The notes under the pieces were generated by a model. It made no database searches and was not told the origin of the DNA. It saw only the letters and a list, made by a program, of their open reading frames with translations. A stretch of DNA of 64,000 nt from Lojkania enalia (taxonomy: Eukaryota > Ascomycota > Dothideomycetes > Pleosporales). Shown here piece after piece: positions 1 through 10,960 of this stretch. Within the stretch, counting starts at the first letter, position 1. The number at the start of each line of letters is the position of its first letter. The stretch is taken from NCBI GenBank assembly GCA_010094045.1, contig ML986594.1, forward strand, positions 432,505 to 496,504. Reading direction: 5' to 3'. The position numbers and the translations under genes were made by a program.

Positions 1-1600
1 CGCTAAACATACAGGTTGACAATTAACGCGACTAGCCGGACAATACCAGAGGTAACAGTGTCGAAGAGTCAATAACTGTGACAAAGGCTTCATGACATTG
101 GTGGATATAATTGAGACACCTGGCGACGTATCGAGCTTGGAGAATGATTGAGGACTTGCGCCCTTTTTGTGGTAATCATATCTGTGGTGTGTGGCAGAGA
201 GCCTTGACAGATGCACGGGACGTTTTCACCATCTCCACAGCTGATCCACTCCGTAATGAGAGCCGCCAGTAACGCCACGTACTGAGTCCGACGCATGTGA
301 GCCCTTCCATTGCTCTCTGATCAACAACATTGGGGTTCCGGATCCGGAGCGTGACGGCCTGTCGTAGTAGACAATATTAACCCTTGGCGATAAGACCTCG
401 CTAGGCATATCACCTTTCCGACGAGTGGATCTTAACGACCTACCGGAGTAGAACAGGTTGGTACGTCCGTATGTAAGACTTGGCCAGAGGCCAGACCGTG
501 CTCTTCCTTAGCCCGTCCATCGTGTTTCAAATCGCCATAGAAAGACCCATTGATCATGTCTTCGAAGCTGGAACTCGGTATTACAGCTCCCTCACGGCCC
601 CCATAACGGAGCAACCAGAGCATTGACAGCATGTGAAAATCCCAAAGACAATCCTCTGAGAGGTGTCCGACATCTCCCACAAGGTCTCTCCTCGATGCAG
701 TCGCCATAAACATCAGCGGAAGCTATCCATAATGGCTAGAGTCTGTTGTCCAGACTGGGGAATCGACGTGGTTCTCACTCGAGAACTTTAACGCCCTGAC
801 AGGCACATGAAGTCCCAGTGTTGAAGCAAAGCTTCCCAGACCTCGAGCCTCCCTTTCATACGCCTTCATGCAAGACAACCGACCCGGAGACAAGTTGTGC
901 AAGCACTCTAGAAACTAATAGGAAGGCCGGCGACGTAACCGCGATACTGAAACCAGAGAAAAATTAGGGTTAAGATCCAAGCCCATCCTCCTCGTGCAGC
1001 CGAATCCAATGTTGCCATCGGAGTGCATGGACCAGACATACAAACAACCCATTGAGACCATGCTGAGAGGCTCGAGTGTGTGTCAGCAGCCCAATTACAG
1101 GCCGCATGAGGCGCCGTGAGGCATTCCACATCCGAAGGATTGGAAGACAGAGCTCGGGTGCTATAATGAAAGTGGCATGCGTGGGGATTATACTTGCAGG
1201 GCAAGCGAGAGAAGAATTGGTACTGGCGGAGAGAGTTGTGGAACCGTCCCGCCGTGGTCGACATGGTCAGAAGTTGTCAATGGATCGTTCGAGGCGCGGA
1301 ATCCAGTCCCAGAATAGAGGATACCGAGATGCATTTTGACAGGAGCAAACTCTGCGTAGCAGTGGAGTTGTTGGAATGATTGGGGAGAGGGAGAGGAACT
1401 ACGAGATCCGTGGTAGATGTTATGCTAACTATGGACGCGCTACTAACGCGCTAGTAACCATGTTTGGGATAGTGTCTTCGCGCAGTCACGCAATCGCGTT
1501 TTGGTTGCATTATTCGCAACAAAGCATCGGTTTTCAACCGGTAGACTTTGCCACTTTTTCACAAACCAGTTTTCTTTTGGGTTTGCTGTACGAGAAAGCC
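1..1600. other. Left flank without a recognisable gene
   Basis: Short open frames occur on both strands (for example about 430-710 and 910-1260, minus strand), but none continues across plausible splice sites or resembles a family I know. The frame that later becomes Rtp1 is open from 1376. The 75 codons before the chosen Met at 1601 do not look like the family's N-terminus and are treated as leader. Confidence 0.5.
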
Positions 1601-4600
1601 ATGGGGTACGTAAGAAAGGCAGTTGATGCTGCCGTTGATTTCATAGGCCCATATCTAGAAAAGAAACCTCATCAGGAAGAAACCGCTTCAAACCACCAGC
1701 ATGGGCTTCAAAGAGATTGGCTCGTGAAGCAGGCACTTTCTCACTTACAGGAGATCAATACCGCTGAACAGGCCAGAAATCCAGATGCCCTGTATGATGG
1801 ATCTATGGTCGGTGTTGTCTATGGTCTTCTCGACTTGATCACGTCACATGGCATCTTACCCTTTCTTTCATCAGGACTAGCATTTGGACAGCGTCCACAA
1901 TCTGTGCTTCTACCCCTTGTCGTATCGTCTGCTTCAAGCAACTATTTGCTCTTCGAAGTTCTTAATACCTTGATTCCTATTTCAGAACAAAACGGAACGG
2001 GTGTCCAACCGCTTATCATCCAGCGGGCCCTACCAGACCTTATCTCTGGTATTGCAGAATTAGCTTTCTCTCCACATATAAGCGAAGAATACCATATAAC
2101 TGCCCGGCCGCAATTCGATAAGATCTTAGCAATTACCGCTACCTCTCGGCTTCTGCCAATTCTCACAACCTTTCTCCAGCAACCCGTTCCCTCATGGATT
2201 CAGCCCCGGCTTGCGACAGAGCTCGCATTGATCCCACTCCGAACTCGTGGAGTACGTCATACTATTGAGTTTCTTTCCTTAGCATATCTAACGAAGAACT
2301 CTCGAGTCCACGAAGAACAGTATGATTCTTCGCAAATACCGATTCCTTTAGAGGCTATAATGCAGGCTTCTCGACTTCTCTCGTCAGTACCAAGCACAAT
2401 GTCGCCTACAGAATGGTTCACAGAATTAGCCCCCCAACTTTGGGACTTACTCGATGGCAAAGAGGGCAAAGAGCTAAGCAGAGCTGCCGGGCAGATTATC
2501 GCTAGCGGTATACTAAATCGTAAGTCGACAGGGGCTCCAGGGGCAATAGGATGGGAACTCTTTGCCAAACCACTTATCCGTACCACCAATCCAGAGAACG
2601 TCGCACGTGGTGTCCCAAGGCAAAGCACATCTGACCATGTCTTCGTTCAAGAGCAAGATCTAAAGCTTGCTTTGAAGCGGCTATCGGTTATTGCACACTC
2701 CTCCTCTCATCCTGGACCCATCAAGCGTCTTCTTGGTCCTATACTCCTTCCATTGTGGGGTTTAATATGGTACGTTAAGACACGGCCTACCTTGGACGCA
2801 GAGTGGAAGGAGTTGCCGGGTTCCTTGATACTGAGATATATGAACATTTCCTGCAACTCAAAACATATCGACATTCTTGCTACTAGGTTATTCTGGGATG
2901 GGTCTTCAGCATGGACCTTTGGTCCCGGCTCCCAAGGTGGCGTAGAGATTCGCCAACGAAGGGCAAATGGTGATAATATTGTGGGTATGACTGGCCTTCT
3001 CTCGCAAATCGGAAGCCTGGACGAACGTGTCAACTATTTAGTAGCCCTTCTTGCGGAGGCCAGCATAGACGATGAGACTATTGGGGCCATCTTTCTTAGC
3101 ACCATGTCCAGGTGGTTGGCACTTGGCAGCAGCGCTCAGTCAAAACCATCCTTAGCAGACGAAGATATAGATCCTCTAGCTGCTCTCATGGACGCGAAAC
3201 TTTCCGAAGCCATGGCCGCCAAATTTAGGGAAAACTTTGCTCGAAGTCCCCAACACATCATGGAACTCATGGAACAGCTCGTACACAATTTTGTTGACGA
3301 GCACAAGAACAGGGTCGGAAGACTAGCGGACACTAACAAGCCAAATCGGGAGAACCTTCGCAATTTCATCAATCTAGACTCAAACAACCCGCATATATCT
3401 GGCTTCACGAACAATGAGTCTGAAGACCTTGTATCTTTTGCCCTTAGCATCTTGAGCACCTTGGTTGCCTCTCCGAACTTCGAGCCAAAAATCAGCTGGC
3501 CAACGCCTCTTGCTTCCATAGTTCCGTCATTAGAATATCTAGCCCAACCACACCAAATACTTCCACCGTCCCCTCTCATTGTCAACGCATCCGCGAATCT
3601 CCTACAGTTCCTCCAACCAAAGTCAGCGGAGTCTCAACTTGAAGACCCACAAATGCAATATCGGGCCACCCTAGAGAGCGCAATTTCAGATCTTATATCT
3701 CCCGACCCACCAGACCGGACCTGGGCAATTTCTACCTTGCGAAAACTGGTACAGGATTCCTCTGCCTTCCCGCTTATCGATATCCCTTCAACTACGCACT
3801 TACTTCTCAATGAATCTATAGCAGACCAGGAATCCTACGTCCACACTGCCGCAATCCCTCTACTAGTCGACCTTGCCATCCGCGCACCGAACCCAACCCT
3901 TAGCATCCTAGTTGATGCTTTCATCGATATCAACGAGCGCTCTCTTCGGCTTAAAAAAGAACAAGAAATTGAACAAGCACTCGACTTCCGCCTTCGCGTG
4001 GGCGAAATCTTGAACAATATTGTCATGGATGACAATTTCTGGCACCAAGGGAGCAACCCAGCAATACGCTTCAATAGTATTAAGACACTTACTGAAGCTA
4101 CTATCTCTTTAGCAAGTCGGCGCGGTCAACGTCACCAAACCTTCTCGAGGCGTCGGGACATTGCTAAAGCAGAAATGAAAGAGCAAGAAGAAGGCGAACG
4201 CGCTTGGGGCGGTCCTATACCAAATTTACTTGATCCTGAAGGCGAGAATCCTACTGAACAGCGCGAGCGCAATTCTTTACTCAAGATTGTGCACGGTTGG
4301 GAGGATACAGGAATAGAAGAGGATGCAAGAATTCGCGCTTCTGCTTTGAGTATCCTAGGCTCTATTATAGAGAAAAGATTGGAGCTTTTGAGCCAAATAA
4401 GCATTGATGCAAGCCTGCAGATGGTAATTATGATTTCGACTATGGAGACGGGTCTTGAAAAAGGTATTTTGAGGCGAGCGGCAGTGTTGGTTCCAATGGG
4501 ACTGCTGCGAGGTCTAGATGCGATGCTTGAGAATAGCAAAGAAAGTACAGCAGGATTAGGCTTAAAGCAATCTGAAGAGCTGGAACAGGTTTTGAGGTGG

Positions 4601-4819
4601 GTCAGAGATGAGGATTGCGATGATTTAGTCAAGTCACATGCGGAGAGTGTATTGGACGGTTTGGAGACGTGGAGAATGAAGAAGCTGTTTAAAGTCAGGG
4701 ACGACGGATTTCAATTGGGCGCCAATCTTGGTCTAGAAAGAAATCTAAGAGGTCTCGATGTGAGCGCCAGTATGGAAGAGAACAGAGGCGGAGCACCGAT
4801 AATTGAAGAAATTGATTAG
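1601..4819 (+). CDS. RTP1: Rtp1/TANGO6-family protein, RNA polymerase II nuclear import factor
   Basis: Intronless frame of 1,072 residues from the Met at 1601. The frame stays open upstream to 1376, but MGYVRKAVDAAVDF looks like the family's N-terminus, so I chose this Met. The protein is a long alpha-helical, HEAT-like solenoid. Two blocks match the two C-terminal Rtp1 domains: residues about 700-805, ending in FRLRVGEILNNIV, and residues about 995-1030, containing RDEDCDDLVKSHAESVLDG. In yeast Rtp1 is a cytoplasmic factor that helps assemble RNA polymerase II and import it into the nucleus; the animal homologue is TANGO6. A charged linker (KAEMKEQEEGERAWGG) lies between the blocks. No transmembrane segment is visible. 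The family call rests on the C-terminal blocks; the N-terminal half is too diverged to align by eye. Confidence 0.85.
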   Translation: MGYVRKAVDAAVDFIGPYLEKKPHQEETASNHQHGLQRDWLVKQALSHLQEINTAEQARNPDALYDGSMVGVVYGLLDLITSHGILPFLSSGLAFGQRPQSVLLPLVVSSASSNYLLFEVLNTLIPISEQNGTGVQPLIIQRALPDLISGIAELAFSPHISEEYHITARPQFDKILAITATSRLLPILTTFLQQPVPSWIQPRLATELALIPLRTRGVRHTIEFLSLAYLTKNSRVHEEQYDSSQIPIPLEAIMQASRLLSSVPSTMSPTEWFTELAPQLWDLLDGKEGKELSRAAGQIIASGILNRKSTGAPGAIGWELFAKPLIRTTNPENVARGVPRQSTSDHVFVQEQDLKLALKRLSVIAHSSSHPGPIKRLLGPILLPLWGLIWYVKTRPTLDAEWKELPGSLILRYMNISCNSKHIDILATRLFWDGSSAWTFGPGSQGGVEIRQRRANGDNIVGMTGLLSQIGSLDERVNYLVALLAEASIDDETIGAIFLSTMSRWLALGSSAQSKPSLADEDIDPLAALMDAKLSEAMAAKFRENFARSPQHIMELMEQLVHNFVDEHKNRVGRLADTNKPNRENLRNFINLDSNNPHISGFTNNESEDLVSFALSILSTLVASPNFEPKISWPTPLASIVPSLEYLAQPHQILPPSPLIVNASANLLQFLQPKSAESQLEDPQMQYRATLESAISDLISPDPPDRTWAISTLRKLVQDSSAFPLIDIPSTTHLLLNESIADQESYVHTAAIPLLVDLAIRAPNPTLSILVDAFIDINERSLRLKKEQEIEQALDFRLRVGEILNNIVMDDNFWHQGSNPAIRFNSIKTLTEATISLASRRGQRHQTFSRRRDIAKAEMKEQEEGERAWGGPIPNLLDPEGENPTEQRERNSLLKIVHGWEDTGIEEDARIRASALSILGSIIEKRLELLSQISIDASLQMVIMISTMETGLEKGILRRAAVLVPMGLLRGLDAMLENSKESTAGLGLKQSEELEQVLRWVRDEDCDDLVKSHAESVLDGLETWRMKKLFKVRDDGFQLGANLGLERNLRGLDVSASMEENRGGAPIIEEID

Positions 4820-5069
4820 AAGAGGCATTGATAGATCCGCTCATTCAAGCCCAGCTTTTTTTCGTCCCGCTTTTCCTTAGATATGCGCCAAATCTGTCGC
4901 GGTATCTGAAACCTTCTGATCGTAAATCCCCATGATTCCTCGATTTCAGTAGGGAACGGGCTACTCCACAGAGGCAAAACCTTCGTTTCCGTTCTGAATT
5001 AATCTTGTAGACTTGTTTCAGTCATGATATGACCTCATAGCACAATTCCCATATTCATAGTCTGCTATT

Positions 5070-5514
5070 TCAACCTGACATACTCGTGTCTTCCATAGGT
5101 TTCGGTTCAACTCCCTCCGCACGTGCGATCCAAAGGACGTTGTTGCATCTGCGTTTGAATCAGCGCTAAGATCTTAGTGAAACGGAAGCCATGAAAGAGT
5201 CGCACCTAATCAACACCTGCCCCAGTGTGCCCGAGCTTACGCCATTTACAAACTCCTCCGTGTTAGACAGCTGGACATTCATGTAAAGATCTACGGAGAC
5301 GAGTCGGCCTCTGTACTCTGTGTCTCCCCACTTCAGCTTGACCACGATATCCTTATCAACCCTGATTCTCGTAAGCGCGCGATTACAAATGGGCGACGAA
5401 GCGTATAGCTTCATACAAGCTCTGGAGCATCGGTCGCGGATTGAAGGGCGCAACAGTCTAGTTATGCGTTAGTATGCAAAGACAGCATTCATAACTCAGT
5501 TATCTTACAGCCAT
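5070..5514 (-). CDS. SMX3: Small nuclear ribonucleoprotein F (SmF)
   Basis: Four exons: 5509-5514, 5417-5457, 5206-5361 and 5070-5148, giving 93 residues. The first exon holds only two codons (Met-Ala). Introns of 51, 55 and 57 bp all have GT..AG ends. The product reads through the F-type Sm start ([20 protein letters not shown]), then [20 protein letters not shown] (Sm1) and [14 protein letters not shown] (Sm2, with the IRCNN signature). SmF is part of the heptameric Sm ring on U1, U2, U4 and U5 snRNAs. Length and motif spacing are typical. An unspliced reading of the main exon gives a false C-terminus ([12 protein letters not shown]) because it runs into the third intron. The gene converges on Rtp1, with about 250 bp between the stops. 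Confidence 0.95.
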
Positions 5515-8465
5515 AGTTAACAATTGTCGGATAAGTTCAAGTCGTAGAGTATGAGCAACTGTAGTATTTGCGGTCGTTGCTATTGCTATAGCTTTCGGCC
5601 GTGACGAGCTTCGAGGGCAGGGCGGAAATTTCCAGGGCTGAAGTCGGAGAAAAGGTTTCGCCGAAATCCAGGCCATCGTCCTCTTGTATAGTCCAGTCTA
5701 ACGGGCCAAAACTACAACACTCATCAAGCAACTGCTTACGGAAGAATAATCATGAATATTAATTCTTTAAACTTCGTAAGCATTCATTCTCTTGATATGT
5801 TCTCTCAAGCCTTCCTTGGTTTTCCTATTCATTTAGTACTAAGTACAATTCACATGCCCTCCAACTACATTACTCACGAGTCCTTCTACAGTTTTATCAC
5901 AAATACTCTCAGTTATCTCTGTGGCATGCTTAGGTTGGTCCAGGAATAGAGCTGATCTACCTATTCAATTTTATGAACCTGATCGACACCACATAGTGAA
6001 AATGATACTGCTCAGCTGCCTTATACAATAGCCAAGTTCCGAACCGATTGCCATTGTACCAATGATACTGGATATTCCAACCAAAAACGCTATGATCCTG
6101 GCCGTAAGATGATTTCGCCTCTAAAATCTGGGGTCCCTGTTCTAAATTTTTTGTAGCTTTGGCGTCAGTTCTCACATTACAAGCTTATTAGTCAGCAGGA
6201 GGGGCCATCTAGAAGAATGGCCAGTAATTTGAACAGCTGGAGCCCAGGACGGGGACTCACGTAGATTTGGTTAGTAGCAGGGCGATTATTTCGCTAGGGG
6301 TCTTCAGGGCAGAGTCCGCAGGGTGAATCAACCATGACATTGATTAGAAACACTAAGACTAGTACGTACTGAAAATGGCAAAATCAAAGGCTTGGAATTG
6401 ACTCTGGATTTGCTAGCCGAGCTGTTTTTAATGTTTGAGCTTTGAAGGTGCTAGAGAGGTTGGAAAGCTCTTCTCGGCTATCAGAGGATCGACGACGTCA
6501 AGAGTATGGATGGCTCATGCGGCACGCGTGACATCAGAGAGAGCACGAGACAAGAATTTTTGTTGGACGATCCCTAACTAGTGAAGAGTTGGGCATCAGT
6601 GGGACGCAGCGTGCTAGGTATGCCGGTAGCCATATCAGTAACGTGGGGTCCTACACCTTAGCACTGCGTGGAGGACGGAGTCACCAGCACCAATATCAGA
6701 CATTGAGTTCTGCCATTGTCAGAAGATATGACGAGACAGCGAAGATATCAACAGAAGTCTACGAACGATGTTGAAGCAGCAATCACCGGTCACGTGCGTT
6801 GTGCCCAAATGTCTAAAATGCCTTTCGGCCGACGACGACGACAAACAGGTGATTAGTATCGCTATTGGATTCCGCATTTGAGATAGTGGGGTGTCGCACT
6901 AGCTGAGGCTGCCCAGTCTGGTTCATTTTATTTATTTAAATTAACCACCCTGCTCTGCAATCTATCCTTTCCGCTCCACAATCGACTACGTCCACTTCGC
7001 GCGACAGACCTTTTCTCAGCGTTGCCAAAAGCCGCCTGTACGAGGTGCTAATTCTGCCGTACGGTGTCTCCGAATAGAATCTCCTCTTTAGTCAATTGCC
7101 AACTGTCCTCAATGCGTCTCGAAGAGTCGAAATGTAACCATCTTCAATAGTAGATTAATTTTTTTTTCTAGCCAATGCGTTTATTTCATCTTCTTATATC
7201 CTTCTTCTTTCATCATCGTCCGTTGGGTTTGCGAAACGCCCTAAAATTAGATCATCTCCTTGCATCCAGGTCGTCGTTTGGCTCAAACATCTTGTTTACC
7301 ATGCTGACCCCAGAAAGCAATATATACCAACGTCGGTCCCCTCGCTAGGTGGCACGGATTCGGCTTTTAGCGCTGAAAATAACACAACTTAGATATGAAG
7401 ATCATATCAACGCCAAGCTTACGACTGATAGATGCTTGTCGACATAGATGAGTCGATGGCCAATCCATTCGCCAGGCCACTATCTATCCCGTCGGCGGAT
7501 CAATATGGAGATCAAGCTTCTCCCACGTTTGCAGTCTCTACACATCGAGCGGCATGTCTCCTTTTGCTAGGACAACCCAGGCCGCCAGTCTAGGCCTTCC
7601 TAGCACCTTACCGTGGAGCATACCGCCAGAAAACGGAACGCTCGGTTCAGATGTCCTGGGAATCGTGAATGGGGCGCCCGCAACGGCGCCGCATGTGCCG
7701 CTTGTGCCGTATCTGCCACTTCTTTCATCGTGCATCATGCGCAATCCCTTGGGACGATCATTTCAAGAGTTCCCTCCCTGTCCTGCCTCACAACTCCATC
7801 CTCGATATCGCTTGGCGACGCAGTGATAAGATTTTCAACGGTCTAAAAGAAGAGTCTAGGCCGACCAAACACTTAAGTCCTAGAACAGTATGACCGGGGA
7901 AGCCGTTGATCCCCCAGCTTCTGTACGGCTTCTATGCACTATGCCAACGGCCAGCATACTTCCCCAGCCTGGGCATTTTCACCGGACAAGGGCCCAGCCG
8001 CCAAATCGACGACCTATCTGCGTCTGACCTTGAAATCTCTGTATGGTGATGATAATGCTCTGGATTAGGCTGCGCTGCTCGGCACTCCGCTTGTCACCCC
8101 ACTAATTCCTTTCACATCATGGTACCCGACATCCCTAGCGATCATTGCAGAGTGGAGTTGCAAACTGAAGGCGCTATGACGGAAGCTGTGGCATGCTTTA
8201 TCCAAATTGGCTATACGATAGCATGGGTACCTCACCACTACGAACCCACCACGGCCCACCAACGCATATCACCGTGCGACCTGCATTGCGCAGGTTCTCT
8301 ATTATTTTGGTAAGCGGTGGCAACCGTGGCACTTTAGAGCTGAACACTATATGAAGAGACCATGCCCTAGGCGATCCAGCACTTCCTTGATCTTGTCGTT
8401 AGTCCTTACTGAACCACATAAAACGTACCCACTCCCTATTAGCTTTGATTGAGAGAATAGCCACT
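5515..8465. other. Long spacer between SmF and the repeat peptide gene
   Basis: About 3 kb without a gene I can support. One minus-strand frame at 5957-6175 has coding-like composition (aromatic-rich, NIQYHWYNGNRFGTWLLYKA) but I could not join it to other exons. A T-rich tract lies near 7160 and pyrimidine-rich stretches near 6930-7010 and 7190-7260. The last part presumably carries the promoter of the precursor gene that starts at 8466. Confidence 0.4.
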
Positions 8466-9301
8466 ATGCATATGAAGCTTACGGTTCTTGCCGCGGGTGC
8501 TCTGCTCGCCGAGGTCCACAGCCTCCCGATTGTACGCACTGTCCAACCTCTATGTCGACCTCAAATTTTCTAAAGCTTTATGCTCACACAATATGTTAGG
8601 GCCAATCCTTCAGTGTCGGCACCGACCCCTCAAACACCATTGGCCTTGCTCCTCCATCTACGGAGATCACTTGGGGAAAACGTGACGCCAAAACCCCACC
8701 CAATATCATTCAGCTAGGCAAACCCACCACCACTGTAACTTGGGGCAAGCGTGTCGCAGACCCAGAGAATCCCCCAGATGTCATTGATCTGACACCCCCA
8801 TCGACCGAGGTCACATGGGGAAAGCGAGACGGCAAGAACCCCCCAGATACCATCGATATCACTCCTCCCGACTCAGAAATCATCTGGGGAAAACGCGGCC
8901 AGACCCCACCCAACACCATTCAGCTCGGCAAACCAAGCTCCACCATCACTTGGGGAAAACGCGACTTTGAGACAAACCCAGATGATGTTCAACTCGGGCC
9001 TCCATCAACAGAGGTAACCTGGGGCAAGCGTGACAACCCGCCAGACGACATCCAGATCACACCTCCGTCCACCGTTATCACTTGGGGCAAGCGCGAGGCC
9101 GATGCTGAGGCCCAGGACGACACCATCCAGATTGGCGAGCCCGGTAGTGATGTGACCTGGGGAAAACGCGACCAGTACCCGCCCAACACCATCCAGCTCG
9201 GCAAGCCAAGCAGCACCATCACCTGGGGAAAGCGTGATCAGCCCAAGGACAAGATTGAGCTTGGGAAGCCCAGCTCGACGATTACATGGGGCAAGCAGTA
9301 A
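8466..9301 (+). CDS. Secreted Kex2-processed repeat peptide precursor (ten WGK-ending units)
   Basis: Two exons, 8466-8531 and 8600-9301, joined by a 68-bp phase-0 intron (GTACGC..TTAG); 255 residues. Residues 1-about 19 form a signal peptide (MKLTVLAAGALLAEVHS). The rest, residues 23-255, is ten consecutive units of 21-28 residues. Nine end in WGKR and the last in WGKQ just before the stop. Units end at residues 50, 73, 98, 121, 143, 166, 187, 212, 234 and 255. Two flavours recur: one with IQLGKPSSTITWG, one with ITPPSTEVTWG. KR is a Kex2 cleavage site, so the Golgi could release up to ten similar peptides ending in Trp-Gly after Kex1-type trimming. This architecture is shared by alpha-pheromone precursors, other fungal Kex2-processed repeat proteins, and precursors of ustiloxin-like cyclic peptides. 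The units do not resemble alpha-pheromones. No UstY-type oxidase gene was recognised nearby. The function of the product is unknown. Confidence 0.88.
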
Positions 9302-9937
9302 TTGGTTCATGAGTTTTGCTGTCTGTCATTTCCTACCCCAGTATCTGATATCATCATGGGATTGACTATATTGATTTTCTTCATTAGTCCGAAAGAGCAA
9401 AAGGGTGTTTCAAGAGTTGCTTGTTCTCATTTGTTTCAATTTTCTATGACGTCTGCCGAGGTAGAGACACTTTGTGGAGGACTGTAGTCTTTTCGTATTT
9501 GTCGATCAGTGCAGATATCCCCTATCGTGTGTATAATTTATAGTCTGTGGATTCGTTTCACCGTAAAATCATCGTTGCGTGAAATTGTACCGCAGAAGTA
9601 CGCTTTGCCTGGCCAGATGCGATTTCGCTTCTGCGATCCTGGAGATTCGAGCTAAAACGGCATCATATTGCCTTGGGATATTCACCGCCAGGATTTGAAG
9701 ACGCCATTATATAGCCATGCAGTCCCTACGTATACTACCCAAGAGTTAGATTTTGGCTTCTTCCGAGACCTTGCCAACATAGGAATGCTAGTGTCCGTTC
9801 CCCGGTGAATCCACAATCGCGCAGACGCCTGTTGCATATGCAAGTAACGTTCGGTTGCTATCTTCAGAAAACTGGGGATTCCTGCAATTCGGAATTGCCG
9901 TCCGCACAGACGTGGCCTAAATTTCGGCACACCTTGT
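9302..9937. other. Convergent spacer
   Basis: Downstream of the repeat peptide gene and of the CZIB gene on the other strand. No coding exon recognised. The minus-strand frame at 9682-10002 is the CZIB last exon in the wrong frame, running past its stop. Confidence 0.5.
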
Positions 9938-10627
9938 CTAGGCCCGTCGGACCTCCCATTTGATATTCGTGATGCTAACTTCTTCCCCAGCCTTCTCATC
10001 ATAGTCGAACCATTCGCTTTCTGTGAGATCGATGCCCGAGAACTTGGTGTTCGACTCAGAACCTGTGGCTAGCCATTCTCCCTGGACGTTCCGTTAGCCC
10101 TAACCAAATTGTCCTTGTGAAGTAGGAAACACACCTCGGCTTTAAATTCCGTAAATTCCAGACCACGACAGTCGAGCTCCAGTATATTCTTCGTCTTTGG
10201 AGGATCGCATTGCTGGTATGAAGCCGGCGCTGCTTTAATGCTTGTTGAATGCTCCCTCTAAGGCTACAAGTCAGCTATTGCCGTGAGGATGCGGATAGGA
10301 GTGATTTGACCTTACAGTTCTTGCATCTCCAGACAAAGTTAGCGTCGCCTCTGCTACCGCTCATTTCATGGGTCTCCTACTCTATGTCAAAACTGTCGGG
10401 GCCGAGGCTCGAGAACTGCATACAAAGCGGCTTAGGCTGACAAAGTTGGGATGTGTTTCGCGGCAAGATGTACATTGAACTCTGAAAGTGTAGTAGAAAG
10501 GGGATTCGGCGGTGTCGTTCGGGCGGAGGTCTGTCACGCTGGCGTGGGATTTTAGTAATGCTCCAACGGCTCCAAAGAAAATATAGACATACCCATTTAG
10601 TTCAGCAGTTAGAGCGAGTGCAAGCAT
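9938..10627 (-). CDS. CXXC zinc-binding protein, CZIB/UPF0587 (DUF866) family
   Basis: Five exons: 10593-10627, 10424-10538, 10311-10376, 10135-10257 and 9938-10081; 160 residues. It begins MLALALTAELNGVTDLRPND and carries two CXXC motifs, QCTSC (about residue 34) and RCKNC (about residue 68), which bind zinc in the family. The C-terminal part has the family blocks LELDCRGLEF and WFDYDEKAGEEV. Length matches human C1orf123/CZIB (160 residues). The biochemical role of the family is not well established; it is a small soluble beta-rich protein. Three introns have standard donors. The one between exons 3 and 4 needs donor AAG|GTCAAA; the better-looking GTAAGG four bases upstream would create a stop at the junction. 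Confidence 0.92.
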
Positions 10628-10960
10628 ATTAAGACTGGACAGAACTTTGCGAGTCGTGAATCAAGTGAAAGCAGAGAAAGGTAGTGGGTGTATAGATGAG
10701 GGGCGCCATTATTCCCCCCTCGGCGCAGTTGGCGCGCTTCTTACTAAGCGAGCTTTCTCAAATATTGGACCACGAGCTCAAGACATGGATTGCGACCTCT
10801 CAAGGATTCTTTCCAACACTTTCCCGGTTCTCGCATTGATATACAGGATAATTGCCTGCACCATACTCAATTTATGCCCCTCTCCCTCCCACAAACTGTC
10901 CCTTACTTCACCCGCGATTCTCCGCACTCCTAGTCCAGCGGACAGCATGATAAGGTAACG
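10628..10960. other. Divergent promoter region
   Basis: About 330 bp between the start codons of the CZIB gene (minus) and the PPR-like gene (plus). It contains pyrimidine-rich tracts (CCCTCTCCCTCCC near 10877) typical of fungal promoters. No gene seen. Confidence 0.4.

Noticed and set aside
8466..9301. Precursor of the alpha mating pheromone
   Set aside because: The unit layout is similar, but ascomycete alpha-pheromones of this group are about 9-13 residues with paired Cys or a WxxxxGQP-type core; these units have neither.
8710..9310. Three overlapping open frames on the minus strand across the repeat peptide gene
   Set aside because: They mirror the repeats of the plus-strand precursor, have no signal or domain, and the plus frame has the signal peptide, intron and Kex2 sites.
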